Below, one piece after another: positions 1-8,819 of a stretch of 39,603 nucleotides of DNA. The stretch covers positions 28,837-68,439 of the forward strand of contig PBAZ01000021.1 in the NCBI GenBank assembly GCA_002717565.1, read 5' to 3'. Every line of letters begins with the position of its first letter. Position 1 is the first letter of the stretch. A model generated the notes under the pieces. It saw only the letters and a list, made by a program, of their open reading frames with translations. It was not told the DNA's origin and ran no database searches. Position numbers and translations under genes: made by a program. This DNA comes from Chloroflexota bacterium (GTDB lineage: Bacteria; Chloroflexota; Dehalococcoidia; Lucifugimonadales; GCA-2717565).

Positions 1-1116
1 TTCTTGAAACTGTCTGCCTTCCAGGACGATTTGCTCGACTGGATGGAACACCAGCCTCATTGGCGTACTAACGTTTCGAACTCGAGTCGGAGCTTTCTGC
101 AAAGCGGATTGAAGGACAGAGCAATAACGCGGGATTTGAATTGGGGTGTTCCGATCCCAATGGAAGGATATGAAGACAAGCGCATCTATGTCTGGTTCGA
201 AGCGGTAATCGGCTACCTGTCCGCCGCGATAGAATGGGCTGGGCAATCCGACGACTCTAGCGCTTGGTTGGATTTTTGGAAGGATAAAAATACAAAAAGC
301 TATTACTTTATTGGGAAAGATAACATACCTTTCCATAGTATTATTTGGCCGGCCATAATTATGGCATACGGCCATGATCTTAACTTACCCTATGACGTCC
401 CTGCCAATGAATTCCTCAGCTTGGAAAGTCGCAAATTCTCTACAAGTCAAAACTGGGCCCTATGGGTGCCTGATTATCTGGAATATTATGATCCTGACCC
501 CCTCAGATATATGTTAACGATGAACATGCCAGAGACCGGAGATTCGGACTTCAGCTGGGCAGAATTCATTCGCAGAAATAACGATGAATTGGTCTCTACC
601 TACGGCAATCTTGTAAACCGGATATTATCTTTCACGTATCGGAACTTTGATGGCTTAGTGCCTGAACCCAATGACTTACATGAGTCTGACCTCGGTTTAT
701 TAAAGACCTCTGAAGACGTGTTAGCTAGTGTGCTAGAGACCCTGGAAGCCGTGAAGATACGACAGTCACTGAACCAGATCTTCAGTTTGGCTCAAGAAAC
801 CAATAGGTATTTAGATGCCAAAGCGCCTTGGAAAGAAATTAAAACGGATAAAGCTTCTGCAGGGACTACCTTGTGGGTTGGGATAAATATTTTAAACAGA
901 CTCAAGATTATGTTAACTCCGTTTCTACCGTTCACCAGCCAGAAGCTTCATGAATTCTTAGGCTTTCAAGGGGATGTTAGCTCTGAACCCTGGCCCGACG
1001 ATTGGAGCACAACTCTCGTCTCTGGCGGAACTCCCTTGGCATCTCCCACTCCGTTGTACTCCAAGCTAGATGTTGATGTAGGAATCCCAGGTGAATCTGC
1101 CTTGGAGAGAGGATAA
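1..1116 (+). CDS. metG: Methionyl-tRNA synthetase, C-terminal part (5' end outside window)
   Basis: Class I methionyl-tRNA synthetase, which charges tRNA-Met in the cytoplasm. The frame is open from base 1, so the N-terminal half, including the HIGH motif, lies upstream of the window. Visible are the catalytic-domain segments GKDNIPFH (about residues 104-111 of the fragment) and a KMSKS-loop variant KFSTS at 144-148. An anticodon-binding helical domain follows, with the typical NELVSTYGNLVNR-like helix. The protein ends shortly after this domain, so no C-terminal EMAP-II-type tRNA-binding domain is present. The stop at 1114-1116 lies inside the next gene, whose GTG start is at 1091, suggesting translational coupling. 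The identity is secure; the true start cannot be seen. Confidence 0.93.
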   Translation, partial: FLKLSAFQDDLLDWMEHQPHWRTNVSNSSRSFLQSGLKDRAITRDLNWGVPIPMEGYEDKRIYVWFEAVIGYLSAAIEWAGQSDDSSAWLDFWKDKNTKSYYFIGKDNIPFHSIIWPAIIMAYGHDLNLPYDVPANEFLSLESRKFSTSQNWALWVPDYLEYYDPDPLRYMLTMNMPETGDSDFSWAEFIRRNNDELVSTYGNLVNRILSFTYRNFDGLVPEPNDLHESDLGLLKTSEDVLASVLETLEAVKIRQSLNQIFSLAQETNRYLDAKAPWKEIKTDKASAGTTLWVGINILNRLKIMLTPFLPFTSQKLHEFLGFQGDVSSEPWPDDWSTTLVSGGTPLASPTPLYSKLDVDVGIPGESALERG

Positions 1117-2107
1117 AATTCAAGTGATTAGTGGTTTAGACTCTGCAACGTCAGCGATATATGAGCCGATTCTGGCACGGTTACAACGCGTTGAGGATCG
1201 TTTGTTAACATTGAGGAACGATTCACTACCGGATTTGGATTTGTTGATAAAACATATTCTGAACAGCGGTGGAAAACGAGTCAGACCAGCTGTTACCTTA
1301 CTGGCATCGTCCGTTCATGAAGAACAATCGGATACGTCCGTAACCATGGCTGCAGCGATAGAATTACTACACATCGCAACCTTAATACATGACGACACCG
1401 TTGACGACGCGGAGACTCGTCGGGGCGTTGCCACTGTTAGTCAGAAATGGGGAAGTAATATCGCTGTGTTATTCGGGGATTATGTCTTTGCCACTTCGGC
1501 TACGTGGGTCTGTGAAACTGAAAATGTCAGGGTAATCAGACGATTTTCAGAGACAATAATGGAATTGGCTAGCGGCCAAATTAGTGAGTTTTTTAGCAGC
1601 TTCGATGCCTTTAAAGCTCGTTCGGATTACGAGGACCGTATATACCGGAAAACGGCTTCGCTATTTTGTACAGCTGGGGAAACGGGCGCAATATTAGGGA
1701 GCGCGCCAGAACAAAGTATACAGAGTTTGCGGTCCTACGGGTATTCGATTGGAATGGCCTTTCAAATCATGGATGACGTATTGGATTTCGAGGGCAATTC
1801 TGACCATATAGGTAAGCCTGTAGGCAGCGACCTATGCAATGGTGTGTTAACATTGCCAAGTATCACCTTTCTAGAGAAATATCCGGATAATAACCCTGTT
1901 AGGAAATGGTTTTCCGATGCTCGAGATCCGGAGCAACTAAAGCTTGCGATAGATATGATCATGAATTCGGACGCTATCGCAGATTGTTATTGTGTTATTC
2001 AAAAGCATTGTGCCAGTGCGCAGGCGAGTTTAAGAGAACTTCCCAAGGGACCATCTACAGAATCACTCAATTTGTTGACCGAATACATAATGTCCCGAAC
2101 GAAATGA
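1091..2107 (+). CDS. Long-chain all-trans polyprenyl diphosphate synthase
   Basis: Trans-isoprenyl diphosphate synthase that adds isopentenyl diphosphate units to an allylic primer, probably making the side chain of a respiratory quinone. The first aspartate-rich motif DDTVD is at residues 101-105 and the second, DDVLD, at 228-232. The GGKRVRP substrate-binding segment is near 60-66. The residue five positions before the first motif is Ala, a small residue that in this family goes with long products (hepta- to nonaprenyl). That chain-length reading is inference. Length (338 aa) is normal. The start is uncertain: GTG at 1091 overlaps metG, but GTG at 1124 has the better ribosome-binding site (GGAGAGAGG at 1104-1112). 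The gene converges on its neighbour with a 6-base gap. Confidence 0.9.
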   Translation: MNLPWREDKIQVISGLDSATSAIYEPILARLQRVEDRLLTLRNDSLPDLDLLIKHILNSGGKRVRPAVTLLASSVHEEQSDTSVTMAAAIELLHIATLIHDDTVDDAETRRGVATVSQKWGSNIAVLFGDYVFATSATWVCETENVRVIRRFSETIMELASGQISEFFSSFDAFKARSDYEDRIYRKTASLFCTAGETGAILGSAPEQSIQSLRSYGYSIGMAFQIMDDVLDFEGNSDHIGKPVGSDLCNGVLTLPSITFLEKYPDNNPVRKWFSDARDPEQLKLAIDMIMNSDAIADCYCVIQKHCASAQASLRELPKGPSTESLNLLTEYIMSRTK

Positions 2108-2113
2108 AGTGAT

Positions 2114-3676
2114 CTATTCGGGTAAGTCGTCATGTACTACAACACCGTCTATTACCGTGAGTATCGCATAATTAGACTCTGGCGGAGGAAGATGAGGGCC
2201 TGGAGACCATGGAAACATCGCGAGGTCAGCTTTTTTACCGATAGTTATTGAACCTTTCTCCATGTGGGTATTGTCCGAATATGCCGCGCCCAAAGTGTAA
2301 GGATATATTGCTGCTTTCAGTCGGCTTAGTAGCGGAGCGTCAGTTGGCAATGTCCCCCTGTAAAACGGAGGGCGACCGTTTAGGATAGCATCGATGCCAC
2401 ACCACGGGTTCGGGTCTATGACCGGTGCATCAGAGCTGAATGCATACGGGATATTATTCTCTGCGAATTTGGGAATCGGATATATATAGGGCTGCATGTC
2501 TTCTGGAACAGTTTCTTTATACCGCTGATGCCTCCAGTACAGGAATCCAGGCTGGGTTACAACCATAGCTTGGCTCCTAGCAATTGTTCCAATGATCGCG
2601 CTTGGGGCTTCCGAACAATGTTCAATTCGGTCATGACGGCTTATGGATTTTTCGTCATGCAGGACACCTAAAACTTCTGCAGCTGCCTGGACAGCCTGCC
2701 ATTCTACTGCGTGAATTGCTACAGGGAAGCCCAAGTCATGACTTGTCTGGACCTGATAATGCAGTTCATCTTGGCTCGGGCTTAATCTTCCGGTCGTGCT
2801 CCCTAAAATGATCTTTGTGTGCCCGAGGCGGAGACGATCATGGCATGAACCAAACGTCATTCCCTTAGTTTTAAATTGCTCTATAGAATCGATCCCAACC
2901 ATCATTGTGGTTTTCAGTTGCCATGCCCCGGATTCTATGAGGTCTACATATGTATCCCAGTGAGACTGGCCGTTTGTATAGCTCGCGTCTTGGACCGAGG
3001 TAATACCGTATTTGATGAGGTGTTCATTGGTGTTATGCATCGCGTCTCTAAATACGCGGTGGTCTAGAGTATGGCCCAAACGGTCTTTTAGAAATCTTTC
3101 ACAGTCTAAAAATACTCCACTTGGGGTAGTTGAACCATCATATCGGAAGATAATACCCGACATAGGATCCAGGGTTTCAGCATTGATATTAGCAAGCTGC
3201 ATCGCTTTGCTGTTTAACACTGTTATGTGACCAGACCTATCAGTAAGTTTTATAGGGTGGTCACACGAGACAAGATCCAATTCAGAACGGTCGAGTTTCT
3301 GTGGAGGTTCCACTAGTGCCTCATCGTAGCCGTGCCCCAGAATCCATTCATTCAATCGGGTTTCAGAAGCCTTGACACGAAGGAGATCAACCAGCCCGGT
3401 TACAGAGTTAGTATTATTGTGAGCACAGTTGACACTAGTGGTGTTCCTGGCTATCGAAAATGGGTGCATATGAGCATCTATAAAGCCAGGTATCACTAAA
3501 AACTGTTTACAGTCAATCACTCTGGTTCTGCCCGATATAAACGATTGGATATCTTTCCCGTCGCCTACCGCGACTATTCTACTATTCGATATGGCAATGG
3601 CTGTGTGTAGATCCTGCCCTGTTTCATTGGTCATGAAATTGCCGTTTAGCATTACCATGTCGACTGACTGTTCCAT
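2114..3676 (-). CDS. YtcJ-like metal-dependent amidohydrolase
   Basis: Amidohydrolase-superfamily enzyme of the Amidohydro_3/YtcJ group, 520 aa, a normal length. The N-terminal small beta domain (residues 1-60) is followed by the metal site HMH at 69-71. IHAVE at 321-325, RIEHC at 350-354 and SSDAP at 414-418 give the further metal ligands of the TIM barrel. The C-terminal segment returns to the beta domain with the GSITIGKKADLA signature. Family members hydrolyse amide or formamide bonds, but the substrate cannot be told from sequence. No signal peptide is seen, so it is probably cytoplasmic. It is divergent from the metallo-beta-lactamase gene at 3745 (68-base gap, room for both promoters) and convergent with the prenyl synthase. 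Confidence 0.88.
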   Translation of the reverse strand: MEQSVDMVMLNGNFMTNETGQDLHTAIAISNSRIVAVGDGKDIQSFISGRTRVIDCKQFLVIPGFIDAHMHPFSIARNTTSVNCAHNNTNSVTGLVDLLRVKASETRLNEWILGHGYDEALVEPPQKLDRSELDLVSCDHPIKLTDRSGHITVLNSKAMQLANINAETLDPMSGIIFRYDGSTTPSGVFLDCERFLKDRLGHTLDHRVFRDAMHNTNEHLIKYGITSVQDASYTNGQSHWDTYVDLIESGAWQLKTTMMVGIDSIEQFKTKGMTFGSCHDRLRLGHTKIILGSTTGRLSPSQDELHYQVQTSHDLGFPVAIHAVEWQAVQAAAEVLGVLHDEKSISRHDRIEHCSEAPSAIIGTIARSQAMVVTQPGFLYWRHQRYKETVPEDMQPYIYPIPKFAENNIPYAFSSDAPVIDPNPWCGIDAILNGRPPFYRGTLPTDAPLLSRLKAAIYPYTLGAAYSDNTHMEKGSITIGKKADLAMFPWSPGPHLPPPESNYAILTVIDGVVVHDDLPE

Positions 3677-3744
3677 TATCTATACTCGCTACTATCTTGA
3701 GAACCTGATACTATGATTTTATCATCGTCCTGGAGAAGATTAGA

Positions 3745-4512
3745 ATGCCAGAAATCAAAATTGTCCTGTCAGGGTACACCTTTAATTCAGATCAAACAGG
3801 ACTTGGTTTATCCACAGTGGCGCTAATAGAGGGAGAGGTCCTAACCCTAGTAGATGTCGCACATTTTGGACGCCGAGTCATATTGAAAAATGCTCTGGAG
3901 GATATCGGTCTTTCGTTGGATGATATCGGAAGAGTGATTCTTACTCATGCTCATTGGGACCACTCACAGAATACCGATATGTTTCCAAACGCGGAGATTG
4001 TGATTCACGCTAAAGAGCTGGAGTATTCTAAGAACCCTCGGCCTAGTGACCACGCTACAGCGCGGTACTTCGCTGAAACCTTATCTGGGCAAAATGTATT
4101 AGAGGTCGATAGTGAGACGGTATTAGAACCTGGAGTAAAGGTTATTGAAACACCTGGCCATACTAGAGGTCATATCAGTGTAGTGGTTGACACCGAACAA
4201 GGGCCGGTTTGTATTGGAGGTGATGCGTTTTCTGACGCAGGTGCCTTGCATCGTGGTACTCCAGCTCTGGTTTTCTGGAGTGAATCAGAGGCAAGAGAGA
4301 GTATACGAAATATTATCGCGGAGAGCGATACTATTTATCCGGGACATGATCGCCCATTTAAAATTATTAATCAGGATGAAATAGAGTATCTTGTCGAGGC
4401 TCCATCGATTAAATTCACTGGAGTCCTTGACCAAATGGGCAGCACCTTTTCAGTGGATGTGGCATTAGCTCCCAATAGAGGAACAACGGTGCAACCCGAG
4501 GCATGTGATTAG
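3745..4512 (+). CDS. Metallo-beta-lactamase-fold hydrolase (lactonase/glyoxalase II-like)
   Basis: Single-domain MBL-fold metallohydrolase of 255 aa. The zinc motif HAHWDH lies at residues 68-73, and further ligands lie in TPGHTRGH (136-143), GGDAF (158-162) and a late PGHD. The arrangement fits the N-acyl-homoserine-lactonase-like and glyoxalase II-like subgroups. I cannot distinguish a quorum-signal lactonase from a general thioester or lactone hydrolase. The start is supported by GGAGAAG about 8 bases before ATG. It is followed 32 bases later by the HAD gene on the same strand, so the two may form a small operon. Confidence 0.85.
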   Translation: MPEIKIVLSGYTFNSDQTGLGLSTVALIEGEVLTLVDVAHFGRRVILKNALEDIGLSLDDIGRVILTHAHWDHSQNTDMFPNAEIVIHAKELEYSKNPRPSDHATARYFAETLSGQNVLEVDSETVLEPGVKVIETPGHTRGHISVVVDTEQGPVCIGGDAFSDAGALHRGTPALVFWSESEARESIRNIIAESDTIYPGHDRPFKIINQDEIEYLVEAPSIKFTGVLDQMGSTFSVDVALAPNRGTTVQPEACD

Positions 4513-4544
4513 AATGAGTCAGGATACGAATCTGTTATAACCTT

Positions 4545-5186
4545 ATGAAAACTAAATCAGCCATCATATTTGATTGGGATCTGACATTATGGAACAGTTG
4601 GGACCTCCACATTTGGTTATTGAAGTATACGGCGGACGTTCTTCAAGTTGTGCCTCCCGAGCCGAACGTTGTGGCCGACGCATATGGTACTCCATTTTTA
4701 ACTCATCTAGAACACGTTTTAACCCTTCCGATCGACCGTATCCTCCCTGTTTACATGGGTATGTATCATGCGCTGGTCCAACAAAAGGGTCACTTGTACG
4801 ATGGGGTTCTACCCACTATAGGTGTGTTATCCGATCAGGGATTAACGATGGCAATTTTGTCTGACAAGAGGCAAGTCTTCGGCGAATTGGAAGTTGATAT
4901 CTCAGGAATACAAAATCATTTTCAATACATCTCCTTCCTTAACTCAGGAAGAGAATACAAGCCGTCTCCTAGTAGATTATATGAAGTCTGCGACATCTTG
5001 GGACTGACCTCAGGACAGGTGCTTTACGTCGGTGATTCCGTATCGGATTTACAGTGCGCAAAATCGGCAGGAATAGACTTTGGGGCCGCAATGTGGGCAT
5101 CCCTGAATGCTAATGGACTAAGATCAGAGTCCGAGTACGTATTTCAGCAGCCGGCTGACATCCTCGACTCGCTGATTCACAGTTAA
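4545..5186 (+). CDS. HAD-superfamily phosphatase (phosphoglycolate phosphatase-like)
   Basis: Haloacid-dehalogenase-fold hydrolase, 213 aa. Motif I is FDWDLT (residues 9-14), with nucleophile Asp10 and acid/base Asp12. Motif II is in LSDK (about 105-108), the motif III lysine is in EYKPSP (Lys139), and motif IV is GDSVSD (163-168). A helical cap segment lies between motifs I and II, as in the Gph/PGP subgroup. It probably hydrolyses a small phosphorylated metabolite, such as 2-phosphoglycolate or a sugar phosphate. The exact substrate is not visible. The ribosome-binding site before the ATG is weak, so it may depend on readthrough from the upstream gene. It is convergent with lipA with a 7-base gap. 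Confidence 0.82.
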   Translation: MKTKSAIIFDWDLTLWNSWDLHIWLLKYTADVLQVVPPEPNVVADAYGTPFLTHLEHVLTLPIDRILPVYMGMYHALVQQKGHLYDGVLPTIGVLSDQGLTMAILSDKRQVFGELEVDISGIQNHFQYISFLNSGREYKPSPSRLYEVCDILGLTSGQVLYVGDSVSDLQCAKSAGIDFGAAMWASLNANGLRSESEYVFQQPADILDSLIHS

Positions 5187-5193
5187 CGCATCC

Positions 5194-6102
5194 TTACCTG
5201 GGTTGCAATGTGGCGCTTCTATGCTGCTCGTCTGCATGATAGGAACTTCTGACAAGTGGCCCAGAAGCGACATGTTTGAATCCCATGCTAACTCCCTCAC
5301 CTCGCAGAAATTCGAACTCAGCAGGTGTATAAAAGCGGTCCATCCGGATGTGCTGCTGGGATGGTCGTAGATATTGGCCAATCGTCAATAAATCACAGTC
5401 AACCGCTCGGAGATCTCGCATTGTTTCGATCACTTCTGAGATGTCCTCTCCCATTCCGACGATTATGCCGGACTTGGTAGGAATAGACGGTGCTAATCGT
5501 TTAGAATTAACCATGAGTTCCAGAGATTGGTCGTAGTTACCTTTAGGACGGACCAGTCGAAAGATAGTGCGTGTCGATTCAATATTGTGATTTAAGACAT
5601 CGGGTTCGGCAGTTAATACTGTGGCAAGTGGTTCGACCAACCCCATGAAATCTGGAATAAGCACTTCCACTTTGCAACTTGGAAGAGCCTTATGAACTCT
5701 TTCGATACATTCAGCAAATATACTCGCTCCACCATCTTCCAGATCATCCCTATTTACGGACGTGATCACACAATACTCCAACTGCATGTCTTTTGCGGTC
5801 TGGGCGAGCCGAATAGGTTCTAAGGGATCCACTTGGAAAGGTTTTCCCGTGGTTACAGCGCAATATCTGCACGCCCGTGTGCAGATATCTCCTAGTATCA
5901 TGAACGTGGCTGTCCCACGTTCCCAGCATTCTCCGATGTTCGGGCAATGTGCTTCTTCGCATACGGTATGCAGATTCTTAGATCGCATCAAGTTCTGTAA
6001 CTCGATGTACCGCGGACCACCTGGCATTCGGACCTTCAGCCAATCTGGAAGTCGGGGCCTTGATTCATCGGGTTGTGTATTGGGAATCTTGGCTTCTGTC
6101 AT
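5194..6102 (-). CDS. lipA: Lipoyl synthase
   Basis: Radical-SAM enzyme that inserts two sulfur atoms into octanoyl-protein to form lipoyl cofactor on 2-oxoacid dehydrogenases and the glycine cleavage H protein. Both cluster sites are complete. The auxiliary cluster has Cys48, Cys53 and Cys59 in CEEAHCPNIGEC, and the radical-SAM cluster has Cys74, Cys78 and Cys81 in CTRACRYC. The conserved C-terminal RSSYHADE supplies the serine ligand of the auxiliary cluster. The length of 302 aa is typical. It overlaps the upstream gmk gene by ATGA (4 bases), so the two are translationally coupled. No lipB octanoyltransferase lies in the window. Confidence 0.97.
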   Translation of the reverse strand: MTEAKIPNTQPDESRPRLPDWLKVRMPGGPRYIELQNLMRSKNLHTVCEEAHCPNIGECWERGTATFMILGDICTRACRYCAVTTGKPFQVDPLEPIRLAQTAKDMQLEYCVITSVNRDDLEDGGASIFAECIERVHKALPSCKVEVLIPDFMGLVEPLATVLTAEPDVLNHNIESTRTIFRLVRPKGNYDQSLELMVNSKRLAPSIPTKSGIIVGMGEDISEVIETMRDLRAVDCDLLTIGQYLRPSQQHIRMDRFYTPAEFEFLRGEGVSMGFKHVASGPLVRSSYHADEQHRSATLQPR

Positions 6103-6719
6103 AATAGCTCAGCTATACGAGGCGTCAGCCTCGCCTTCTCCGCGCATAGAATTGAGTCAATAGTGGTCACGGCGTGTTGGACATCTCCTTCTATATTGAT
6201 TACGCGATATTCAAACTCGGAGATTCTACCTAATTCTTCTTCCGCAGTGTCAATTCGTCTTTGGAGGTCTTCTGGTGACTCTGTTTGGCGTTGCGATAAC
6301 CGTAAAATAAGGCCTGATCTGGATTCGGCAATTATGAAAATTAAGATGGCTTCAGGAATGATTTCTTTGATAGTTGCCGCTCCTTGCACGTCTATCTTCA
6401 GGATAACATCTTTTCCTGCTTTCAGACTATCTCTGACCTCTGATCTCGGCACGCCATAAAAGTTTCCATAGACTTCTGCGTGTTCTAGGAACTCTGCCCT
6501 CTCCACCTTTCGCAGAAAAGCTTCTCGTGTTAAGAAGTGGTAGTCTCTTCCATCTTGTTCTCCGGATCTTAATTCACGCGTAGTGGCTGTAACCGGAAAA
6601 TGCCAGGGTCTGTCCAATTTTCGTAGTTCGTTGATAACAGTATCCTTACCTACTCCAGACGGACCTGAAATAATGGCTACAAGAGGAATTGCGGGATTAG
6701 CTTCTGGGATATCCGTCAT
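6099..6719 (-). CDS. gmk: Guanylate kinase
   Basis: Converts GMP and ATP to GDP and ADP in nucleotide synthesis. The P-loop GPSGVGKD is at residues 19-26. The GMP-binding region contains TTREL and RSGEQDGRDYHF near 45-65. The LID region with RRIDTAEEEL is near 150. The length of 206 aa is standard. It sits 46 bases downstream of tyrA and overlaps lipA by 4 bases, so tyrA-gmk-lipA look like one transcript. TGA is used here as a true stop codon, which matters for reading the in-frame TGA at 19388-19390. Confidence 0.96.
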   Translation of the reverse strand: MTDIPEANPAIPLVAIISGPSGVGKDTVINELRKLDRPWHFPVTATTRELRSGEQDGRDYHFLTREAFLRKVERAEFLEHAEVYGNFYGVPRSEVRDSLKAGKDVILKIDVQGAATIKEIIPEAILIFIIAESRSGLILRLSQRQTESPEDLQRRIDTAEEELGRISEFEYRVINIEGDVQHAVTTIDSILCAEKARLTPRIAELL

Positions 6720-6765
6720 ATAAAATCACATGCTTCAAAATTTACATAGCAACGGGTCTTTTAGG

Positions 6766-7776
6766 TTATTTTTTTTCTTTACTGTCGCCCCAACCGCTCA
6801 TTAACTTTCGCAAGCGGGTACCTTGCCTCCCAAAGAACATTTGAGCCATACCATCACCGAACGTGGGCATTTCAGTTTGCGGGCTAATGATGCGGTTATC
6901 CTGCTGGACGCTACCCGCCATCCATTGAGTGCGGGCCGTTTTAGCTTGTTGGAATAGATTTTCCAGAGTACCGGACTCCAGTGATCCTGGATCAGCAAGA
7001 ATAGACCGATATTCTTGTAGTTCTTGAATAGCAGCGTCTATCCACCCGACTATGGGTTCCGAGTTTCCATGACAGATATCTCTATGCATTGTAACGTCCC
7101 CCGACGCTAGTCTGCTGATATCACGATAACCCGAAGCTGCCAACTCAGATATCTCTTGCCAATTCGGGCTCTTGGAAGTACACCCTACTAGCGCTACGGA
7201 TAAAATGAATGGGAGATGACTTGCGGCCGCAACAAAACTATCGTGTTCTTCTGCTCCTATAAAGAGAGGTTTGGCTCCTACAGCCTCTACCATTGTGGTT
7301 ACCTCTGACACTGCTCGCTCGGTAGCGTTACGGCTAGGGATCACGCAGTAGACTTTATTAGCGAAAAGGTTGGCATCCGCGTTTAACGGGCCAGATGCCT
7401 CACTCCCAGCCATTGGGTGACCTGCGACGAAATTGACACGATCTGGAAGATGTTCTTCGGCCCATTTCAGTACTATAGCTTTTGAACTACCTACATCCGT
7501 AACCACGCAGTCATCTGGTAGTTCTGGTCCGATTACTTCCAATAAGGCTTCCATTGCCATTAATGGTGTGGCCAATACTACAATGTCTGCGGTGTCTACC
7601 GCAGGGATAAGCCGGTTCTCAACGTGGTCGAATGCTCCCGATTTCTGTGCTCCTGTGCGCGAAGCATGCTCCAGATCGGTGCCGATAATAGTGAGGTCTC
7701 GCAGTGCCGAACCTCTGAGAGCAAGGGCTAGCGAAGTGCCCATTAGGCCCGTACCGATTATTGAAATTGTTGGCAT
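6766..7776 (-). CDS. tyrA: Prephenate (or arogenate) dehydrogenase
   Basis: NAD(P)-dependent oxidative decarboxylation step of tyrosine biosynthesis. The Rossmann motif GTGLMG is at residues 8-13. VTDVGSSK lies near 92-99, and the active-site AGHPMAGSE is at 118-126 with catalytic His120. The C-terminal half is the helical dimerisation domain. I see no clear ACT domain and no chorismate mutase fusion. Prephenate or arogenate preference cannot be read from sequence. The ATG has GGAGG four bases upstream. It is the first gene of a probable tyrA-gmk-lipA operon. Confidence 0.9.
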   Translation of the reverse strand: MPTISIIGTGLMGTSLALALRGSALRDLTIIGTDLEHASRTGAQKSGAFDHVENRLIPAVDTADIVVLATPLMAMEALLEVIGPELPDDCVVTDVGSSKAIVLKWAEEHLPDRVNFVAGHPMAGSEASGPLNADANLFANKVYCVIPSRNATERAVSEVTTMVEAVGAKPLFIGAEEHDSFVAAASHLPFILSVALVGCTSKSPNWQEISELAASGYRDISRLASGDVTMHRDICHGNSEPIVGWIDAAIQELQEYRSILADPGSLESGTLENLFQQAKTARTQWMAGSVQQDNRIISPQTEMPTFGDGMAQMFFGRQGTRLRKLMSGWGDSKEKK

Positions 7777-7983
7777 ACGCCTCCGAGTTGATGTGCTGAG
7801 AGAATGTTTTTCAGCATAACTGTTAGGATTCTGTTGATCATAATATTATACTATGCGTCAGCCCCAGGGAAAACGTGCGCGCGGTCTATCAGCGGGCGGT
7901 AGGACCACTAGAAACCCTATATTCTTCAGCTGATCAATCATATAATAACGCGGCGATTCTATAACAACACTGGAGGAACCTCA
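7777..7983. promoter_or_regulatory. Divergent intergenic region between tyrA and the RraA-like gene
   Basis: This 207-base gap separates two divergent genes and holds no convincing ORF. On the + strand a perfect TATAAT is at 7941-7946, followed by GGAGG before the ATG at 7984; its -35 is poor. On the - strand TATAAT occupies 7850-7845, within a self-complementary ATAATATTAT (7840-7849), placing a start of transcription about 60 bases before tyrA. Both -35 boxes match consensus weakly, so these are candidate promoters only. Confidence 0.45.
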
Positions 7984-8706
7984 ATGCCGAACCAACCTGT
8001 ATCAGATGAAAAACTTCAAATCCTGAGCGCGATCCCGACGCAGACTTTGATTGACGCACTTTGGGTGATGAATTGGCCAATGAGTATGATTGAGGGGGCA
8101 TTACCATTACAGGCTGGACAGAAGCTTGCTGGTCGAGCAGTGACTTTGCGCTTCGTACCACACCGTCCTGATTTAGCTGCAGATAAACCGAAAGCCGAGC
8201 AGTCTGCCGAATATGTAGCCTTTGAATTGTGCGGGCCTGGCGAAGTCCTAGTAATTGATGCTATGGGATGGCAGTACAGCTCAATTGGGGGGGACATAAA
8301 ATTCTATAGGTTGTTCCAACGGCAAGTAGGTGGACTGGTAACGGATGGAGCTGTCAGGGACACAGCATCTTTGAAGGATTACGGGTTTCCAGTGTATTCT
8401 GCTGCTGCTACTGCCAAACAAGGGCCTGCAGAATTTTGGCCGTGGGAAGTTAATGAAGCTATCCAGTGTGGCGGCGTATTGGTTAGGCCCGGTGACGCTA
8501 TTATAGGGGATGATGACGGGGTCGTAGTAATAGCATCATCAATGGTAGACGAAGTCATCAGAATTGCACACGAACGGGAGGAAGTGGAAGAAGTAATAAA
8601 GGCCCAGTTGAAGCTCGAAAAGTGCTCGCCAGGAAAGTACTATCCGTTCAACGATACGACTTGGGAATTATTTAAGGAAAAAACAGGAAAAGACCGGTAT
8701 CAATAG
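7984..8706 (+). CDS. RraA/HMG-aldolase-like protein
   Basis: Member of the RraA / dimethylmenaquinone-methyltransferase-like family (240 aa), which includes class II pyruvate aldolases for 4-hydroxy-4-methyl-2-oxoglutarate and related acids as well as RNase E inhibitor homologues. The core signature is GGLVTDGAVRD (116-126), whose Arg and Asp bind the divalent metal and oxoacid. The later GDAIIGDDDGVVVI is also typical. Given the catabolic neighbourhood, an oxoacid aldolase or decarboxylase role is more likely than RNase E control; that is inference. GGAGG precedes the start. A CMD-like gene follows after 113 bases on the same strand. Confidence 0.85.
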   Translation: MPNQPVSDEKLQILSAIPTQTLIDALWVMNWPMSMIEGALPLQAGQKLAGRAVTLRFVPHRPDLAADKPKAEQSAEYVAFELCGPGEVLVIDAMGWQYSSIGGDIKFYRLFQRQVGGLVTDGAVRDTASLKDYGFPVYSAAATAKQGPAEFWPWEVNEAIQCGGVLVRPGDAIIGDDDGVVVIASSMVDEVIRIAHEREEVEEVIKAQLKLEKCSPGKYYPFNDTTWELFKEKTGKDRYQ

Positions 8707-8819
8707 TAGAGTTGAGATGTAAGCTTGTAAATTAGGACTGTGGTGGTTAATGTTAGGGTTACGTCGAAATATGCTTATTCATAAAAATAATTAATAGTTA
8801 GGTTTGCAAGGAGGGTTAT

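Noticed and set aside
5762-6459. Two + strand ORFs of about 130 aa antisense to lipA and gmk
   Set aside because: They are shadows of highly conserved genes on the other strand and have no recognisable domain.
7821-7835. TGTTAGGATTCTGTT repeated at 34501-34515
   Set aside because: One 15-base match is about what chance gives in a window of this size, and the two contexts are unrelated.
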